Assembly (NCBI RefSeq): GCF_009601685.2
Contig: NZ_CP045701.2
Span: forward strand, 2,418,001-2,482,000
From: Pseudomonas brassicacearum
GTDB lineage: Bacteria > Pseudomonadota > Gammaproteobacteria > Pseudomonadales > Pseudomonadaceae
Length of the DNA stretch: 64,000 bases
Direction of reading: 5' to 3'
Shown one piece after another: positions 1-8,930 of this stretch. The notes beneath the pieces are model-generated. The model did not search any database. It saw nothing but the letters and a program-made list of their open reading frames with translations, and was not told the DNA's origin. Within the stretch, counting starts at the first letter, position 1. The number at the start of each line of letters is the position of its first letter. Position numbers and translations under genes: made by a program.

Positions 1-2
1 GG

Positions 3-929
3 CTGGACCAGCCACGCATTCCGGGCGGCTCGTCCTCAGGCTCAGCGGTCGCGGTCGCGGCGGGAATCGTACCGATTGCCATGGGCACGGACACCGCAGG
101 GTCAATCCGAATTCCAGCGGCCTTCAATGGGCTGGTGGGATTTCGCAGCAGTTGCAGGCGTTACAGTCGCGAAGGCGTCTTTCCGCTCGCGCATACCCTC
201 GACAGTGTCGGGCCTCTGACACGTAGCGTGCGTGATGCCTTGGCTATCGATGACATCCTGTGCGGGCGCACCAAGTCGACATCACTCATCCCCCGCGGTC
301 TGGCAGGGCAGCGTTTTTGGGTCGACCAGTCGGCCCTTGAGGATGCACGTGTAGAACCTGCGGTGCGTGACAACCTGCTGAACTGCTTGAGCGTATTGAA
401 AGATCACGGTGCGCTGATTGACCTGCGGCCTTCGCCAGCCTTTCAAGCGACGCTTCAGCTTATCGAGGCGCAAGGCTGGCTTGGCGCCCCTGAGGCTTTC
501 GCTCTGCATCAGCCTCTGCTCGACAGCGATGCCGCCACCCGACTCGACCCCCGCGTGCGACGCCGTCTGGAAGCCGCACGTGCATTTCCCGCCAGCCAGT
601 TGATCAACCTCCACAGCGCGCGCAACCGGCTGCAGCAACAAATGACCGATGAGCTGGATGGCGCGTTTTTGATTACACCGAGCGTAGCCCATGTGGCGCC
701 ACCTCTGTCGCCACTGGAAGCCGATGACGAGCTGTTCGTGCGCACCAATCTCGCGACGTTGCGCCTGACCATGCCCGGCAGCTTGCTGGATCTGCCGGGA
801 GTGTCACTGCCCAGCGGCCGCGATGCGCTCGGTTTGCCCACCGGCATGTTGATTAGTGCGCCTGCGGGTGAAGACTTTCGATTGTTGCGCGCGGCGCTGG
901 CAGTGGAAGCCGCGTTGCGCCAGCCCTGA
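3..929 (+). CDS. Amidase signature family hydrolase, 5' end outside window
   Basis: This is the C-terminal two thirds (about 308 residues) of an amidase-signature Ser-cisSer-Lys hydrolase, a family that splits linear amides to acid and ammonia. The reading frame is open to the left edge, so the catalytic Lys lies off-window. The cis-Ser loop GGSSSGS is at 24-44 and the nucleophile Ser of DTAGSIR is at 102-104. It lies 39 bp upstream of a deacetylase-fold gene and probably shares its operon. A half-amidase role after an imide-opening enzyme is inferred from that context. The substrate cannot be read from the sequence. Confidence 0.88.
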   Translation: MDQPRIPGGSSSGSAVAVAAGIVPIAMGTDTAGSIRIPAAFNGLVGFRSSCRRYSREGVFPLAHTLDSVGPLTRSVRDALAIDDILCGRTKSTSLIPRGLAGQRFWVDQSALEDARVEPAVRDNLLNCLSVLKDHGALIDLRPSPAFQATLQLIEAQGWLGAPEAFALHQPLLDSDAATRLDPRVRRRLEAARAFPASQLINLHSARNRLQQQMTDELDGAFLITPSVAHVAPPLSPLEADDELFVRTNLATLRLTMPGSLLDLPGVSLPSGRDALGLPTGMLISAPAGEDFRLLRAALAVEAALRQP

Positions 930-968
930 AACCCACGACTGATTTGATAAAACCGCAGGAGAACAATG

Positions 969-1847
969 ATGGCTAAAGAAATTCTGTGCGCCTTCGGCGT
1001 CGACGTAGACGCCGTGGCAGGCTGGCTGGGCTCGTATGGTGGTGAGGATTCGCCTGACGATATTTCCCGCGGCCTGTTCGCCGGCGAAATTGGCGCCCCG
1101 CGCTTGCTCAAGCTATTCGAGCGTTACGGCCTGCGCACCACTTGGTTTATTCCCGGGCACTCGATGGAAACCTTCCCCGAGCAGATGAAGGCCGTGGCCG
1201 ACGCCGGCCACGAAATCGGCGTGCACGGCTACAGCCACGAAAACCCGATTGCCATGACCGCCGAGCAGGAAGAAATCGTGCTCGATAAATCCATCGAGCT
1301 GATCACCCAGGTCACCGGCAAACGCCCCACTGGCTATGTCGCGCCGTGGTGGGAGTTCAGCAAAGTCACCAACGAGCTGCTGCTGAAAAAAGGCATCAAA
1401 TACGACCATAGCCTGATGCACAACGACTTCCACCCCTACTACGTACGCAAGGGCGACAGCTGGACCAAGATCGACTACAGCCAGCATCCCGACACCTGGA
1501 TGAAACCCTTGGTGCGCGGTGAAGAAACCGATCTGGTGGAGATTCCGGCCAACTGGTACCTCGACGATTTGCCGCCGATGATGTTCATCAAAAAGGCCCC
1601 CAACAGTCACGGTTTCGTCAACCCACGTCACCTCGAGGAAATGTGGCGCGACCAATTCGACTGGGTCTACCGCGAACACGACTACGCGGTGTTCACCATG
1701 ACTATCCACCCCGATGTATCCGGTCGCCCGCAAGTGCTGCTGATGCTTGAACGTCTGATCGAACATATCCAGAGCCATGCCGGCGTGCGCTTCGTCACTT
1801 TCGACGAAATCGCCGACGACTTTGTCCGTCGCCAACCCCGTACCTGA
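969..1847 (+). CDS. Polysaccharide-deacetylase-fold hydrolase (PgdA/cyclic imide hydrolase-like)
   Basis: A 292-residue NodB-fold metal hydrolase. The metal site is visible as Asp12/Asp14 in GVDVD and His86/His90 in HGYSHENP, the same pattern and spacing as I recall for Helicobacter pylori PgdA (HP0310). The Pseudomonas putida cyclic imide hydrolase (imidase) belongs to the same family and has about this length. AGGAGA at 957-962 is six bases from the ATG at 969 and only three from the ATG at 966, so 969 is preferred. There is no signal peptide, which argues for a cytoplasmic small-molecule substrate rather than peptidoglycan. An adjacent amidase, MFS carrier and dehydrogenases support a catabolic role. 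Specificity remains inference. Confidence 0.85.
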   Translation: MAKEILCAFGVDVDAVAGWLGSYGGEDSPDDISRGLFAGEIGAPRLLKLFERYGLRTTWFIPGHSMETFPEQMKAVADAGHEIGVHGYSHENPIAMTAEQEEIVLDKSIELITQVTGKRPTGYVAPWWEFSKVTNELLLKKGIKYDHSLMHNDFHPYYVRKGDSWTKIDYSQHPDTWMKPLVRGEETDLVEIPANWYLDDLPPMMFIKKAPNSHGFVNPRHLEEMWRDQFDWVYREHDYAVFTMTIHPDVSGRPQVLLMLERLIEHIQSHAGVRFVTFDEIADDFVRRQPRT

Positions 1848-1871
1848 CACCCACCCTCCGAGGCGCGATTC

Positions 1872-3212
1872 ATGTCTATCTACAACAAGCTTGACCTGAC
1901 TGGCTGGAAACCCCGGCAGTTGACGTCCCAGGAAGTACGTTTCGCCACCTGGATCGCCTTCTTCGCCTGGGTGTTTGCGGTGTATGACTTCATCCTGTTC
2001 GGCACCTTGCTGCCCGAGATCGGCCGGCACTTTGGCTGGGGCGAAGTGGAGCAAGCTGAAATCGCGACCTGGGTGGCGGTGGGTACCGCTGTTGTCGCGT
2101 TGGCCATCGGGCCGATCGTCGACAAGTTGGGGCGACGCAAAGGGATTATCTTCACGGTGGCCGGATCCGCATTGTGCTCGGCGCTCACCGCGATTGGCGG
2201 GGCGTGGGGCAAGTCGCCGCTGATTCTGATCCGTTCGTTGGGCGGCCTGGGCTATGCCGAAGAAACTGTCAACGCCACCTATCTGACCGAATTGTATGGC
2301 GCCTCGCAAGACCCGCGACTGACCAAACGTCGTGGTTTCATCTACAGCCTGGTGCAGGGCGGTTGGCCGGTCGGTGCGTTGATCGCGGCGGGGTTGACCG
2401 CGCTGTTGCTCCCGATCATCGGTTGGCAGGGCTGCTTCATCTTCGCCGCGATTCCGGCGGTGGTGATTGCGATCATGGCACGCAAGCTCAAGGAGAGCCC
2501 GCAGTTCCAGATCCACCAGCGCATCAGCGCACTGCGTAAAAGCGGCGCTGTGATCGAAGCGCAGAACGTGGCCGTGACCTACGGCGTCGACTACGACGAA
2601 CACAGCAAGGCCGGCCTCAAAGCCGCGTTCCGTGGCCCAGCCCGTCGCGCTACCTTGGTGATCGGCGCCGCGCTGTTGCTCAACTGGGCGGCGATCCAGG
2701 TGTTCAGCGTGTTGGGCACCTCGGTAATCGTCAGCGTGCACCACATCTCGTTCGAGAACTCTTTGATCATCCTGGTGCTGTCGAACCTGGTGGGTTACTG
2801 CGGCTACCTCAGTCACGGCTGGATGGGCGACAAGATTGGCCGCCGCAACGTGATCGGCCTGGGCTGGATGCTCGGCGGCCTGTCGTTTGCCGGGATGCTG
2901 TTCGGCCCGAGCAACATGCCGATGGTGGTCGGGCTGTACAGTTTGGGCCTGTTCTTCCTGATTGGGCCGTACTCGGCGGCGCTGTTCTTTATCAGTGAAA
3001 GTTTCCCTACCAGCATCCGCGCCACCGGTGGCGCGATCATTCATGCCATGGGTCCGATTGGCGCGGTGGTCGCAGGGTTTGGCGCCACCCAGGTGCTGTC
3101 CGCCGGCAGTGATTGGCAGACCGCTGCACTGTGGTTCGGTGCGGTGCCGTGCTTCTTGTCCGGTGCCCTGATGTTTGCCGCACGCCACGTGCGCCCGGAA
3201 ACCGTTCAGTAA
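1872..3212 (+). CDS. MFS metabolite transporter
   Basis: A 446-residue major facilitator with about twelve hydrophobic segments. The A-loop signature DKLGRRKG follows TM2 and is repeated as GDKIGRRN in the second half, as in the sugar/metabolite:H+ symporter branch. The charged central loop is at roughly residues 215-260. GAGGCG stands before the ATG. It lies 24 bp after the deacetylase-fold gene and 10 bp before an SDR gene, so it is probably operonic. Uptake of the compound handled by the neighbouring hydrolases, or of its dicarboxylate-like product, is the likely role. Substrate unknown. Confidence 0.88.
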   Translation: MSIYNKLDLTGWKPRQLTSQEVRFATWIAFFAWVFAVYDFILFGTLLPEIGRHFGWGEVEQAEIATWVAVGTAVVALAIGPIVDKLGRRKGIIFTVAGSALCSALTAIGGAWGKSPLILIRSLGGLGYAEETVNATYLTELYGASQDPRLTKRRGFIYSLVQGGWPVGALIAAGLTALLLPIIGWQGCFIFAAIPAVVIAIMARKLKESPQFQIHQRISALRKSGAVIEAQNVAVTYGVDYDEHSKAGLKAAFRGPARRATLVIGAALLLNWAAIQVFSVLGTSVIVSVHHISFENSLIILVLSNLVGYCGYLSHGWMGDKIGRRNVIGLGWMLGGLSFAGMLFGPSNMPMVVGLYSLGLFFLIGPYSAALFFISESFPTSIRATGGAIIHAMGPIGAVVAGFGATQVLSAGSDWQTAALWFGAVPCFLSGALMFAARHVRPETVQ

Positions 3213-3222
3213 GGAGTTTTTG

Positions 3223-3984
3223 ATGAACCGTAAAGTTGCCTTGATTACCGGTGCCGCCAGCGGCATCGGTCAAGCCCTCGCCGTAGCCTATGCGGGCAGC
3301 GGTGTGGCGGTCGTCGGCGGGTATTACCCGGCCGATCCCCATGACCCGCAGACCACGGAGGCCATGGTGGAAGAAGCCGGTGGCGAATGCCTGATGCTGG
3401 CGCTGGACGTGAGCGATACCGCGTCGGTGGATGCACTGGCCGAACAAGCGGTGCAGCACTTCGGCCGCCTGGATTACGCCGTTGCCAACGCCGGTTTGCT
3501 GCGCCGTGCGCCGTTGCTGGAAATGACCGATGAACTGTGGGACGAGATGCTCAGCGTCGACCTGACGGGGGTGATGCGAACCTTTCGCGCGGCGACTCGG
3601 CATATGAGCGAGGGCGGGGCGTTGGTGGCGATTTCGTCGATTGCCGGCGGCGTGTATGGCTGGCAAGAGCACAGCCATTACGCAGCGGCCAAGGCCGGTG
3701 TGCCGGGGTTGTGCCGTTCCCTGGCGGTGGAGTTGGCAGCACAGGGCATTCGTTGCAATGCGGTGATACCGGGGTTGATCGAGACGCCGCAGTCGTTGGA
3801 TGCGAAGAACTCCCTCGGGCCGGAAGGCTTGGCGAAAGCTGCAAGGTCGATTCCGTTGGGGCGGGTAGGGCGCGCGGATGAAGTGGCTTCATTGGTGCAG
3901 TTCTTGACCAGTGATGCGTCGAGTTACCTGACCGGGCAGAGCATCGTGATTGATGGCGGCCTGACCGTGCGCTGGCCTGACTGA
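3223..3984 (+). CDS. Short-chain dehydrogenase/reductase (first of two)
   Basis: A 253-residue classical SDR oxidoreductase. The Rossmann motif TGAASGIG is near residue 9, NAG is in the middle, and the catalytic Ser plus YxxxK lie in the stretch ending SHYAAAKAG. The C-terminal substrate loop ends in [11 protein letters not shown], typical of the FabG-like group. AAGGAG at 3211-3216 fixes the start at 3223; an upstream in-frame start would lie inside the MFS gene. It is followed by a second, divergent SDR after a REP-like hairpin. Substrate unknown, presumably an intermediate of this operon's pathway. Confidence 0.9.
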   Translation: MNRKVALITGAASGIGQALAVAYAGSGVAVVGGYYPADPHDPQTTEAMVEEAGGECLMLALDVSDTASVDALAEQAVQHFGRLDYAVANAGLLRRAPLLEMTDELWDEMLSVDLTGVMRTFRAATRHMSEGGALVAISSIAGGVYGWQEHSHYAAAKAGVPGLCRSLAVELAAQGIRCNAVIPGLIETPQSLDAKNSLGPEGLAKAARSIPLGRVGRADEVASLVQFLTSDASSYLTGQSIVIDGGLTVRWPD

Positions 3985-3999
3985 CTGTACTGGATCAAA

Positions 4000-4026
4000 A
4001 ATGTGGGCGCGAGCAAGCCCCACATT
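4000..4026. repeat. REP-like hairpin between two SDR genes
   Basis: AATGTGGG (4000-4007) and CCCACATT (4019-4026) are exact inverted arms around a GCGAGCAAG core, which matches half of the Pseudomonas REP consensus seen intact at 39400-39431. It sits inside a probable operon, where it may attenuate or stabilise the mRNA. Confidence 0.55.
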
Positions 4027-4056
4027 GGAACTGTGTTTTTTCGGGAGATTGTTTAC

Positions 4057-4806
4057 ATGCCCCAACTGACTAATCGCCGCGCCGTCATCACCGGTGCCGG
4101 CAGCGGTATCGGTGCCGCCATCGCCCATGCCTATGCAGCTGAAGGCGCGCGCCTGTTGCTGGCCGATCGTAACGCCGTCAGCCTCGCCGAAACCGCTATC
4201 ACCTGCCGCAACCTCGGCGCCGAAGTGCTGGAGTGCCTCGCCGATGTAGGCACTGTCGAAGGCGCCCAGGCCAGTGTCGACCGCTGCGTCGAACATTTCG
4301 GCGGCATCGACATCCTGGTCAATAACGCCGGCATGCTCACCCAGGCACGCTGCGTCGACCTCACTATCGAAATGTGGAACGACATGCTGCGCGTCGACCT
4401 CACCAGCGTATTCGTAGCCAGCCAGCGCGCCTTGCCGCATATGCTCGCCCAGCGTTGGGGGCGGATCATCAACGTGGCCTCGCAACTGGGCATCAAGGGC
4501 GGCGCCGAACTCACCCACTATGCCGCGGCCAAGGCCGGGGTGATCGGCTTCACCAAGTCCCTGGCGCTGGAAGTCGCCAAGGACAACGTGTTGGTCAATG
4601 CCATCGCTCCAGGGCCGATTGAAACGCCATTGGTCGTCGGGATCAGCGACGACTGGAAGCGCGCCAAAGCCGCCGAGTTGCCCCTCGGCCGGTTCGGCCT
4701 GGCGAATGAAGTGGCGCCCACCGCCGTGCTGCTGGCCAGCGAGCCGGGTGGCAACCTGTTCGTTGGCCAGACCCTCGGCCCGAACTCCGGCGATGTCATG
4801 CCATGA
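4057..4806 (+). CDS. Short-chain dehydrogenase/reductase (second)
   Basis: A 249-residue classical SDR with TGAGSGIG (cofactor loop), NNAG, and a catalytic Ser and YxxxK (THYAAAKAG). GGGAGA at 4043-4048 supports the ATG at 4057; an in-frame start 54 bases upstream has no such site and would begin inside the REP-like hairpin. It resembles the first SDR in layout but is clearly divergent, so successive oxidation steps or different substrates are more likely than recent duplication. The next gene starts 13 bp downstream. Confidence 0.9.
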   Translation: MPQLTNRRAVITGAGSGIGAAIAHAYAAEGARLLLADRNAVSLAETAITCRNLGAEVLECLADVGTVEGAQASVDRCVEHFGGIDILVNNAGMLTQARCVDLTIEMWNDMLRVDLTSVFVASQRALPHMLAQRWGRIINVASQLGIKGGAELTHYAAAKAGVIGFTKSLALEVAKDNVLVNAIAPGPIETPLVVGISDDWKRAKAAELPLGRFGLANEVAPTAVLLASEPGGNLFVGQTLGPNSGDVMP

Positions 4807-4819
4807 GCGAGGTGTAGCC

Positions 4820-5119
4820 ATGTGCGGACTCTGCGGTTTGCTCGGCGAAGACTTGCACTGGAGCGACCCCCTGGGCGATGAGCTGCCCAGGCGCCGCGAA
4901 CGCCTGCGCCGCATCGCCGCGATCAATCAGGTACTGGCGGTGTTCCGGCTCAAGGTCGAGGACTTTCAGGGCGCCTCTTATCTGCTGCTCGGCGCGACCG
5001 GCAAGCAAGAACTGGCGAGTGGCCTGGATCAACTCTGGCGAGCGGCCGAAACCATGCTCGGTCGCCCGTTGGACCCCCTGGACCCGCACCTGTTGGATCA
5101 CTTGGAGTCAGCCGTATGA
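4820..5119 (+). CDS. Small protein of unknown function beginning MCGLCG
   Basis: A 99-residue protein with GAGG ahead of the ATG at 4820. It overlaps the CobW gene by ATGA, so translation is coupled. The N-terminus MCGLCGLLGEDLHW puts Cys at positions 2 and 5, which superficially resembles the Cys2 terminus of class II glutaminases or a two-Cys metal ligand, but nothing else of a glutaminase is present. The rest is charged and probably helical, with an Arg-rich segment near residues 25-35. No family is recognised. The tight coupling to a metallochaperone-type GTPase suggests a partner or client of it. Confidence 0.75.
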   Translation: MCGLCGLLGEDLHWSDPLGDELPRRRERLRRIAAINQVLAVFRLKVEDFQGASYLLLGATGKQELASGLDQLWRAAETMLGRPLDPLDPHLLDHLESAV

Positions 5120-6090
5120 GCATCGCTCTCAACGTCATCACCGGTTTCCTGGGCAGCGGCAAAACCACCTTGCTCAAGCGCCTGCTGCAAGGCGAAAGCC
5201 TCGGTGATACGGCTTTGCTGATCAATGAATTCGGCGACGTCGGCATCGACCATCTGCTGGTGGAAGAAGTCGCCCCGGATACCGTGCTGCTGCCCAGTGG
5301 CTGTGTGTGTTGCTCGATTCGTGGCGAACTCAAAGACGCATTGCTCGCCCTGTTGCAACGCCGTGAGCGTGGCGAAATCCCGGCGTTCAAACGGGTGATC
5401 CTGGAGACTACCGGCCTGGCCGACCCGGCGCCGATCCTCGCCACGTTGAACAACGATGTGCAATTGCGCGGGCGCTTGCATATCGGCCTAGTGGTCACCT
5501 TGGTCGACGCCAGCCATGCCGCGCTGCAAGAGCGCCTGCATCCGGAATGGCTCGCCCAGGTCGCCGCCGCGGATCGCTTGTTGTTGAGCAAGACCGACTT
5601 GGTGGAGGACTGCGCCACACTGCGCGCGCACCTGCAAGCGCTCAATGCCGGAACGCCGATCCTCAATACCAGCGACGTCCGCTGCGGCGATCAACTGTTG
5701 CTGGGTGAAGGTTTGCGCAGCGCCGAACCGACAGAGGAAGTCAGTCGCTGGCAACTGCATCGCAGTATCAGCGCCACCCATGGTGCCGCGCAAGTATGCA
5801 GCCTGACCTTCGACCGGCCGCTGGATTGGGTCGGTTTCGGGGTTTGGTTGTCGATGCTGTTAAGATGCCACGGCGAACGAATCCTTCGTGTCAAAGGACT
5901 GCTCAACGTGAACACCAGTAACGCCCCCATCGTCATCCATGGTGTGCAGCACTGCCTGCACGCCCCGGTGCACTTGCCTGCCTGGCCGGGCACTGATCGG
6001 CAATCGCGACTGGTGTTTATCCTGCGTGGCCTCGACCCCGCGCTGCTGCGGCGCTCCTTTGACGTGTTCTCCCAGCGGTTCGCCGCATGA
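5116..6090 (+). CDS. CobW/COG0523 family GTPase, putative metallochaperone
   Basis: A 324-residue G3E-family P-loop GTPase. The Walker A motif GFLGSGKTT lies within the first 20 residues. The metal-binding CxCC motif GCVCC is near residue 65, the ETTGLADP switch near 105, and the SKTD base-recognition motif (position of NKxD) near 160. A CobW C-terminal domain follows. COG0523 proteins insert or traffic metals such as Zn or Co. It is translationally coupled on both sides (ATGA overlaps at 5116 and 6087). In this operon the obvious metal-dependent client is the NodB-fold hydrolase at 969-1847; that link is inference. Confidence 0.9.
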   Translation: MSIALNVITGFLGSGKTTLLKRLLQGESLGDTALLINEFGDVGIDHLLVEEVAPDTVLLPSGCVCCSIRGELKDALLALLQRRERGEIPAFKRVILETTGLADPAPILATLNNDVQLRGRLHIGLVVTLVDASHAALQERLHPEWLAQVAAADRLLLSKTDLVEDCATLRAHLQALNAGTPILNTSDVRCGDQLLLGEGLRSAEPTEEVSRWQLHRSISATHGAAQVCSLTFDRPLDWVGFGVWLSMLLRCHGERILRVKGLLNVNTSNAPIVIHGVQHCLHAPVHLPAWPGTDRQSRLVFILRGLDPALLRRSFDVFSQRFAA

Positions 6091-7295
6091 TCACACTCCG
6101 CGTCCTTGGCACCTCGGTGACTTTGCTCGAATGCCTGCGTGTGCGGGCAGAACAGGAACTGGGTATCCGCTTGGTTTACCAAGTACACGACGTCGAACAG
6201 GCCCAGCGCATCGCGGTGATGCAGCCCGACAGCTACGACCTGTACGACCAGTGGTTCCACAACGTTGACTTCGTGTGGCCGGCCCGGGCGATCCAACCCA
6301 TCGATACGCGGCGCATTGCGTTGTGGCATGAGATCAACGACCTGCCCAAGCGCGGTCGCCTGTCCGCCAATGATCGGTTGGGCAGCGGCAGCGTGCCTAG
6401 CGAGCGTTTATTCGTGCAGCACGATGGCAGCCTCGGCAGCACCGTCACTGAGCGGATCAGCATGCTGCCCTTGACCCATAACGCCGACAGCTTCGCCTAC
6501 CGCCCCGAGCGCTTGCCCGAGGGGTTTCGCCATGACAACGAAAGTTGGGGGTGGTTGCTCGACCCCGCGTGGCGCGCGCGCACTGCGCTGCAAAGCGATG
6601 CGGCCATCGGTGCCCTGGACGCCGCGCTGGCGGTGCAGGGTGCGGGACTGGCGCGCTTCAAGGACATCGGCAATATGAGTATCGAAGAGATCGATGTGCT
6701 GGCCGATATTCTGGTGCGCAAACAGAAGGAAGGTCACTTTGCGGCGTTCTGGTCCGATGACGAGGAGGCCGCGCAATTGATGCTCAGCCCGAGCATCGAC
6801 ATCCAGAGCTTGTGGTCGCCGACGTTGATGCGCCTGCATCGCGCCGGGGTGAAATACCGTCTGGCGGTACCTCGCGAGGGCTACCGTGCCTGGTTCGGCG
6901 GTTTGTCATTGTCGCGCCACGCCCAAGGCCCGGTGCTGGATGCGGCCTATGCATACCTCAATTGGTGGTTGTCCGGCTGGCCCGGCGCCGTGATGGCGCG
7001 CCAGGGTTACTACATCGGCAACCCGGCGCGCAGTCGCGACCATCTGAGCAGTGCCGAGTGGGATTACTGGTACGCCGGTCAACCTGCGCGGGAAGAGTTG
7101 CTGGGCAGTGATGGTTTGCCGCTGATAGACATCGGTGATGTGCGCGATGGCGGTTCCTATGAGCAGCGCATGGGGCATATCGCTGTGTGGAACTCGGTGA
7201 TGGATGAGCACAACTATCTGGTGCGTCGCTGGGGCGATATTTTACGGGCGGGGGCGAAAAGCTCCCGCAGACCGGGGAATGGCGGACCGTGCTGA
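6087..7295 (+). CDS. Binding-protein-like (PotD/SBP fold) protein without signal peptide
   Basis: A 402-residue protein resembling the extracellular solute-binding family of polyamine/iron ABC importers, with an SBP-like opening (VLGTS, DLYDQWFHN) and later segments such as AYLNWWLSGWPGAVMARQGYY. It starts within the CobW stop codon (ATGA at 6087-6090), and the N-terminus MITLRVLGTSV is already the first beta strand. No signal peptide can therefore be present unless the start is misread. No ABC permease or ATPase genes accompany it. It is probably cytoplasmic, perhaps a ligand or cofactor sensor or carrier for the operon. Function unknown. Confidence 0.75.
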   Translation: MITLRVLGTSVTLLECLRVRAEQELGIRLVYQVHDVEQAQRIAVMQPDSYDLYDQWFHNVDFVWPARAIQPIDTRRIALWHEINDLPKRGRLSANDRLGSGSVPSERLFVQHDGSLGSTVTERISMLPLTHNADSFAYRPERLPEGFRHDNESWGWLLDPAWRARTALQSDAAIGALDAALAVQGAGLARFKDIGNMSIEEIDVLADILVRKQKEGHFAAFWSDDEEAAQLMLSPSIDIQSLWSPTLMRLHRAGVKYRLAVPREGYRAWFGGLSLSRHAQGPVLDAAYAYLNWWLSGWPGAVMARQGYYIGNPARSRDHLSSAEWDYWYAGQPAREELLGSDGLPLIDIGDVRDGGSYEQRMGHIAVWNSVMDEHNYLVRRWGDILRAGAKSSRRPGNGGPC

Positions 7296-7326
7296 CATCA
7301 ATGGTGATACCCACAGGTCCTGTTGG

Positions 7327-7346
7327 CGCTGGTCTCATGACCAGCG
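7327..7346. terminator. Hairpin between convergent genes
   Basis: CGCTGGTC and GACCAGCG form a perfect 8-bp stem with a TCAT loop in the 147-bp gap between convergent genes. There is no T tract on either side, so it is a weak bidirectional terminator candidate only. Confidence 0.4.
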
Positions 7347-7442
7347 TCAGCAGCGAAAATAAATGTGCCCCTTTAGCGCCCCAAGCAGGTTTTCAGGCGC
7401 GAAGAAAAACTGTCGTAAGACGACTTGCTGCCCGTACCTGGC

Positions 7443-8297
7443 TTACGTCTCGTAAGCAATGGTGTAGCTGTTACCGGAACGCTTGATATGAGCAAAGCCG
7501 AGCGCGGCCAAGTGCATGCCAGCGACCATCAAGTTGTCTGAACTGGCAACATCCAGCAGCCTCGTTCGCGTGGCCGCCGATAGCAATGGGTCCTGGTCGA
7601 AGGCAATCGTGACATCGGGGCGCGCGATCTGAATCTGAGGAAAATGAACGATATCGCCCCACACTAGCAGGCTGCTCGCCGCGGACTCGAAGCGGTAGCC
7701 GCAATGCCCGACGGTATGCCCAGGCAACGGCATCGCGCTGATTCCAGGCAGTACGTCATTGGCGGTGAACGGGCGCAGATTTTGCCGGTACCGCTCGAAC
7801 ACCCTTCGTGCAAACAGAAAGTTTCCACGCGCGCGTTCACTGGCTTGACCAAGGTGGCCATCGTCCTCCCAGAACGCTAGCTCTCGCTGGTGCACAACCA
7901 ATTCAGCATTGGTGAAGGCCATTTCTCCCGCTGCGTTCAACAAGCCACCGATGTGGTCGGGGTGCGCGTGCGTCAGCAGAATCGTATCTATTTCGCCGGG
8001 TTGCACGCCAGCCAATACAAGATTGGCCAGCAACTCGCCGCCCCATTGATTGAAACCGCCGGCGCCGGCGTCGATCAGAATCGTGCGGCCACGCCCACGT
8101 ACCAGATAGCAATTGATATGGATCGACGCTGGCTCGCTGATCCCGGCGGCTAACTGAAGTCGGGCCGCCTCCGTTGGCGCGATATTAGCGAGAAAATCCA
8201 GGCTCGCACCCAAGTAGCCATCGCTGATGGCTGTGATTGAAAACTCGCCGATTTGCTGGCTGGGGAGTCTCCGGTGATTTATGTCCACGTTACTCAT
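7443..8297 (-). CDS. Metallo-beta-lactamase-fold hydrolase
   Basis: A 284-residue MBL-fold enzyme. The dinuclear metal motif HxHxDH is present as HAHPDHIGG, followed by a metal His in PLPGHTVGHCGYR, a bridging Asp in LVWGDIVHF, and a late His in AGMHLAALGF. Overall it is of the AiiA/methyl-parathion-hydrolase type, so lactonase or esterase chemistry is possible. The ATG at 8297 overlaps the stop of the upstream small gene (ATGA), which decides the start. There is no signal peptide. It is probably cotranscribed with that gene and controlled by the divergent LysR at 8931. Substrate unknown. Confidence 0.88.
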   Translation of the reverse strand: MSNVDINHRRLPSQQIGEFSITAISDGYLGASLDFLANIAPTEAARLQLAAGISEPASIHINCYLVRGRGRTILIDAGAGGFNQWGGELLANLVLAGVQPGEIDTILLTHAHPDHIGGLLNAAGEMAFTNAELVVHQRELAFWEDDGHLGQASERARGNFLFARRVFERYRQNLRPFTANDVLPGISAMPLPGHTVGHCGYRFESAASSLLVWGDIVHFPQIQIARPDVTIAFDQDPLLSAATRTRLLDVASSDNLMVAGMHLAALGFAHIKRSGNSYTIAYET

Positions 8298-8803
8298 GAC
8301 TGTAACTGCACGGTCATTGCGCAATAGACATCCAGCCCCTGCAGATCGCTGGCCTTTGCCTGAGTGCAATCCAGTTTGGCCAGCCAACGGTGTGCAGGTC
8401 TCTTGTCCAAAGCAACTGCGTGTAGCGCTAAAGGTGTAAGGCCTAATTCAATCAGTATTTGAGGGCCTTGTTCACTGAGCAACAGGAATTCGTCCGCGCC
8501 CACGGCAACGGCTCGGTCCAGCCCGGCATAGAGGTTGCGCCTCCAATCAGTGATGTGCGACTGCCAACGGGAAAAATTGCCACCCCCTTTTTGGCGGTAC
8601 TCGTCGCTCTGTAATACGGCTGGCGTGTCGACTGAATGCAGGGCCAGGTAGGCCGGGCAATTGCCGCTCAAGGCTTTGAAACGCTGTGAAGAGCTAAATC
8701 CGCTCACCGAGATCAGCGCTGGCAGTTTTTCCAGGCTGTAAAACGCATTCCACTCGGCTTCGCTGGCGGGTTCAGCGTAGTTGCATTCGACTGTGTAAAT
8801 CAT
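8294..8803 (-). CDS. Conserved small protein, probable dimeric alpha/beta-barrel (DUF4286-like)
   Basis: A 169-residue cytoplasmic protein. Its N-terminal half (MIYTVECNYAEPASEAEWN, then KLPALISVSGF) has the look of EthD/DUF4286-type dimeric ferredoxin-like barrels that bind small organic substrates. The assignment is from pattern memory. GAAG about eight bases upstream favours the ATG at 8803 over a GTG at 8812. It is translationally coupled to the MBL-fold hydrolase downstream and divergent from a LysR gene, so the pair probably handles one compound. Confidence 0.7.
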   Translation of the reverse strand: MIYTVECNYAEPASEAEWNAFYSLEKLPALISVSGFSSSQRFKALSGNCPAYLALHSVDTPAVLQSDEYRQKGGGNFSRWQSHITDWRRNLYAGLDRAVAVGADEFLLLSEQGPQILIELGLTPLALHAVALDKRPAHRWLAKLDCTQAKASDLQGLDVYCAMTVQLQS

Positions 8804-8930
8804 AAATGTCACTTCATGGGTTGATGTTTTATCATGCTAGTGACACGGTAATCGCTTATAAAACGACTTTATCGCACCATTCAGTGACTAAACATCAAGG
8901 TGGATGCCTAGACTTGCCTCAGGAAAACCC
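8804..8930. promoter_or_regulatory. Divergent promoter region of LysR and DUF4286/MBL operon
   Basis: This 127-bp region is AT-rich compared with its flanks and separates the divergent LysR gene and its probable target operon. It contains ATCGCTTATAAAACGACTTT around 8851-8870, which could hold a -10 element. LysR regulators normally bind such a spacer at a T-N11-A site. I could not single out one site with confidence. Confidence 0.5.

Noticed and set aside
1113..3266. Long open frame on the minus strand, about 717 codons
   Set aside because: It lies antisense to the deacetylase-fold and MFS genes, whose proteins match families clearly. The antisense product is rich in His, Gln, Arg and Asp with no domain, as expected from high-GC codon bias.
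4820..4840. MCGLCG as a class II glutamine amidotransferase active site
   Set aside because: Only the first residues resemble it. The protein is 99 residues and lacks the remaining glutaminase motifs.
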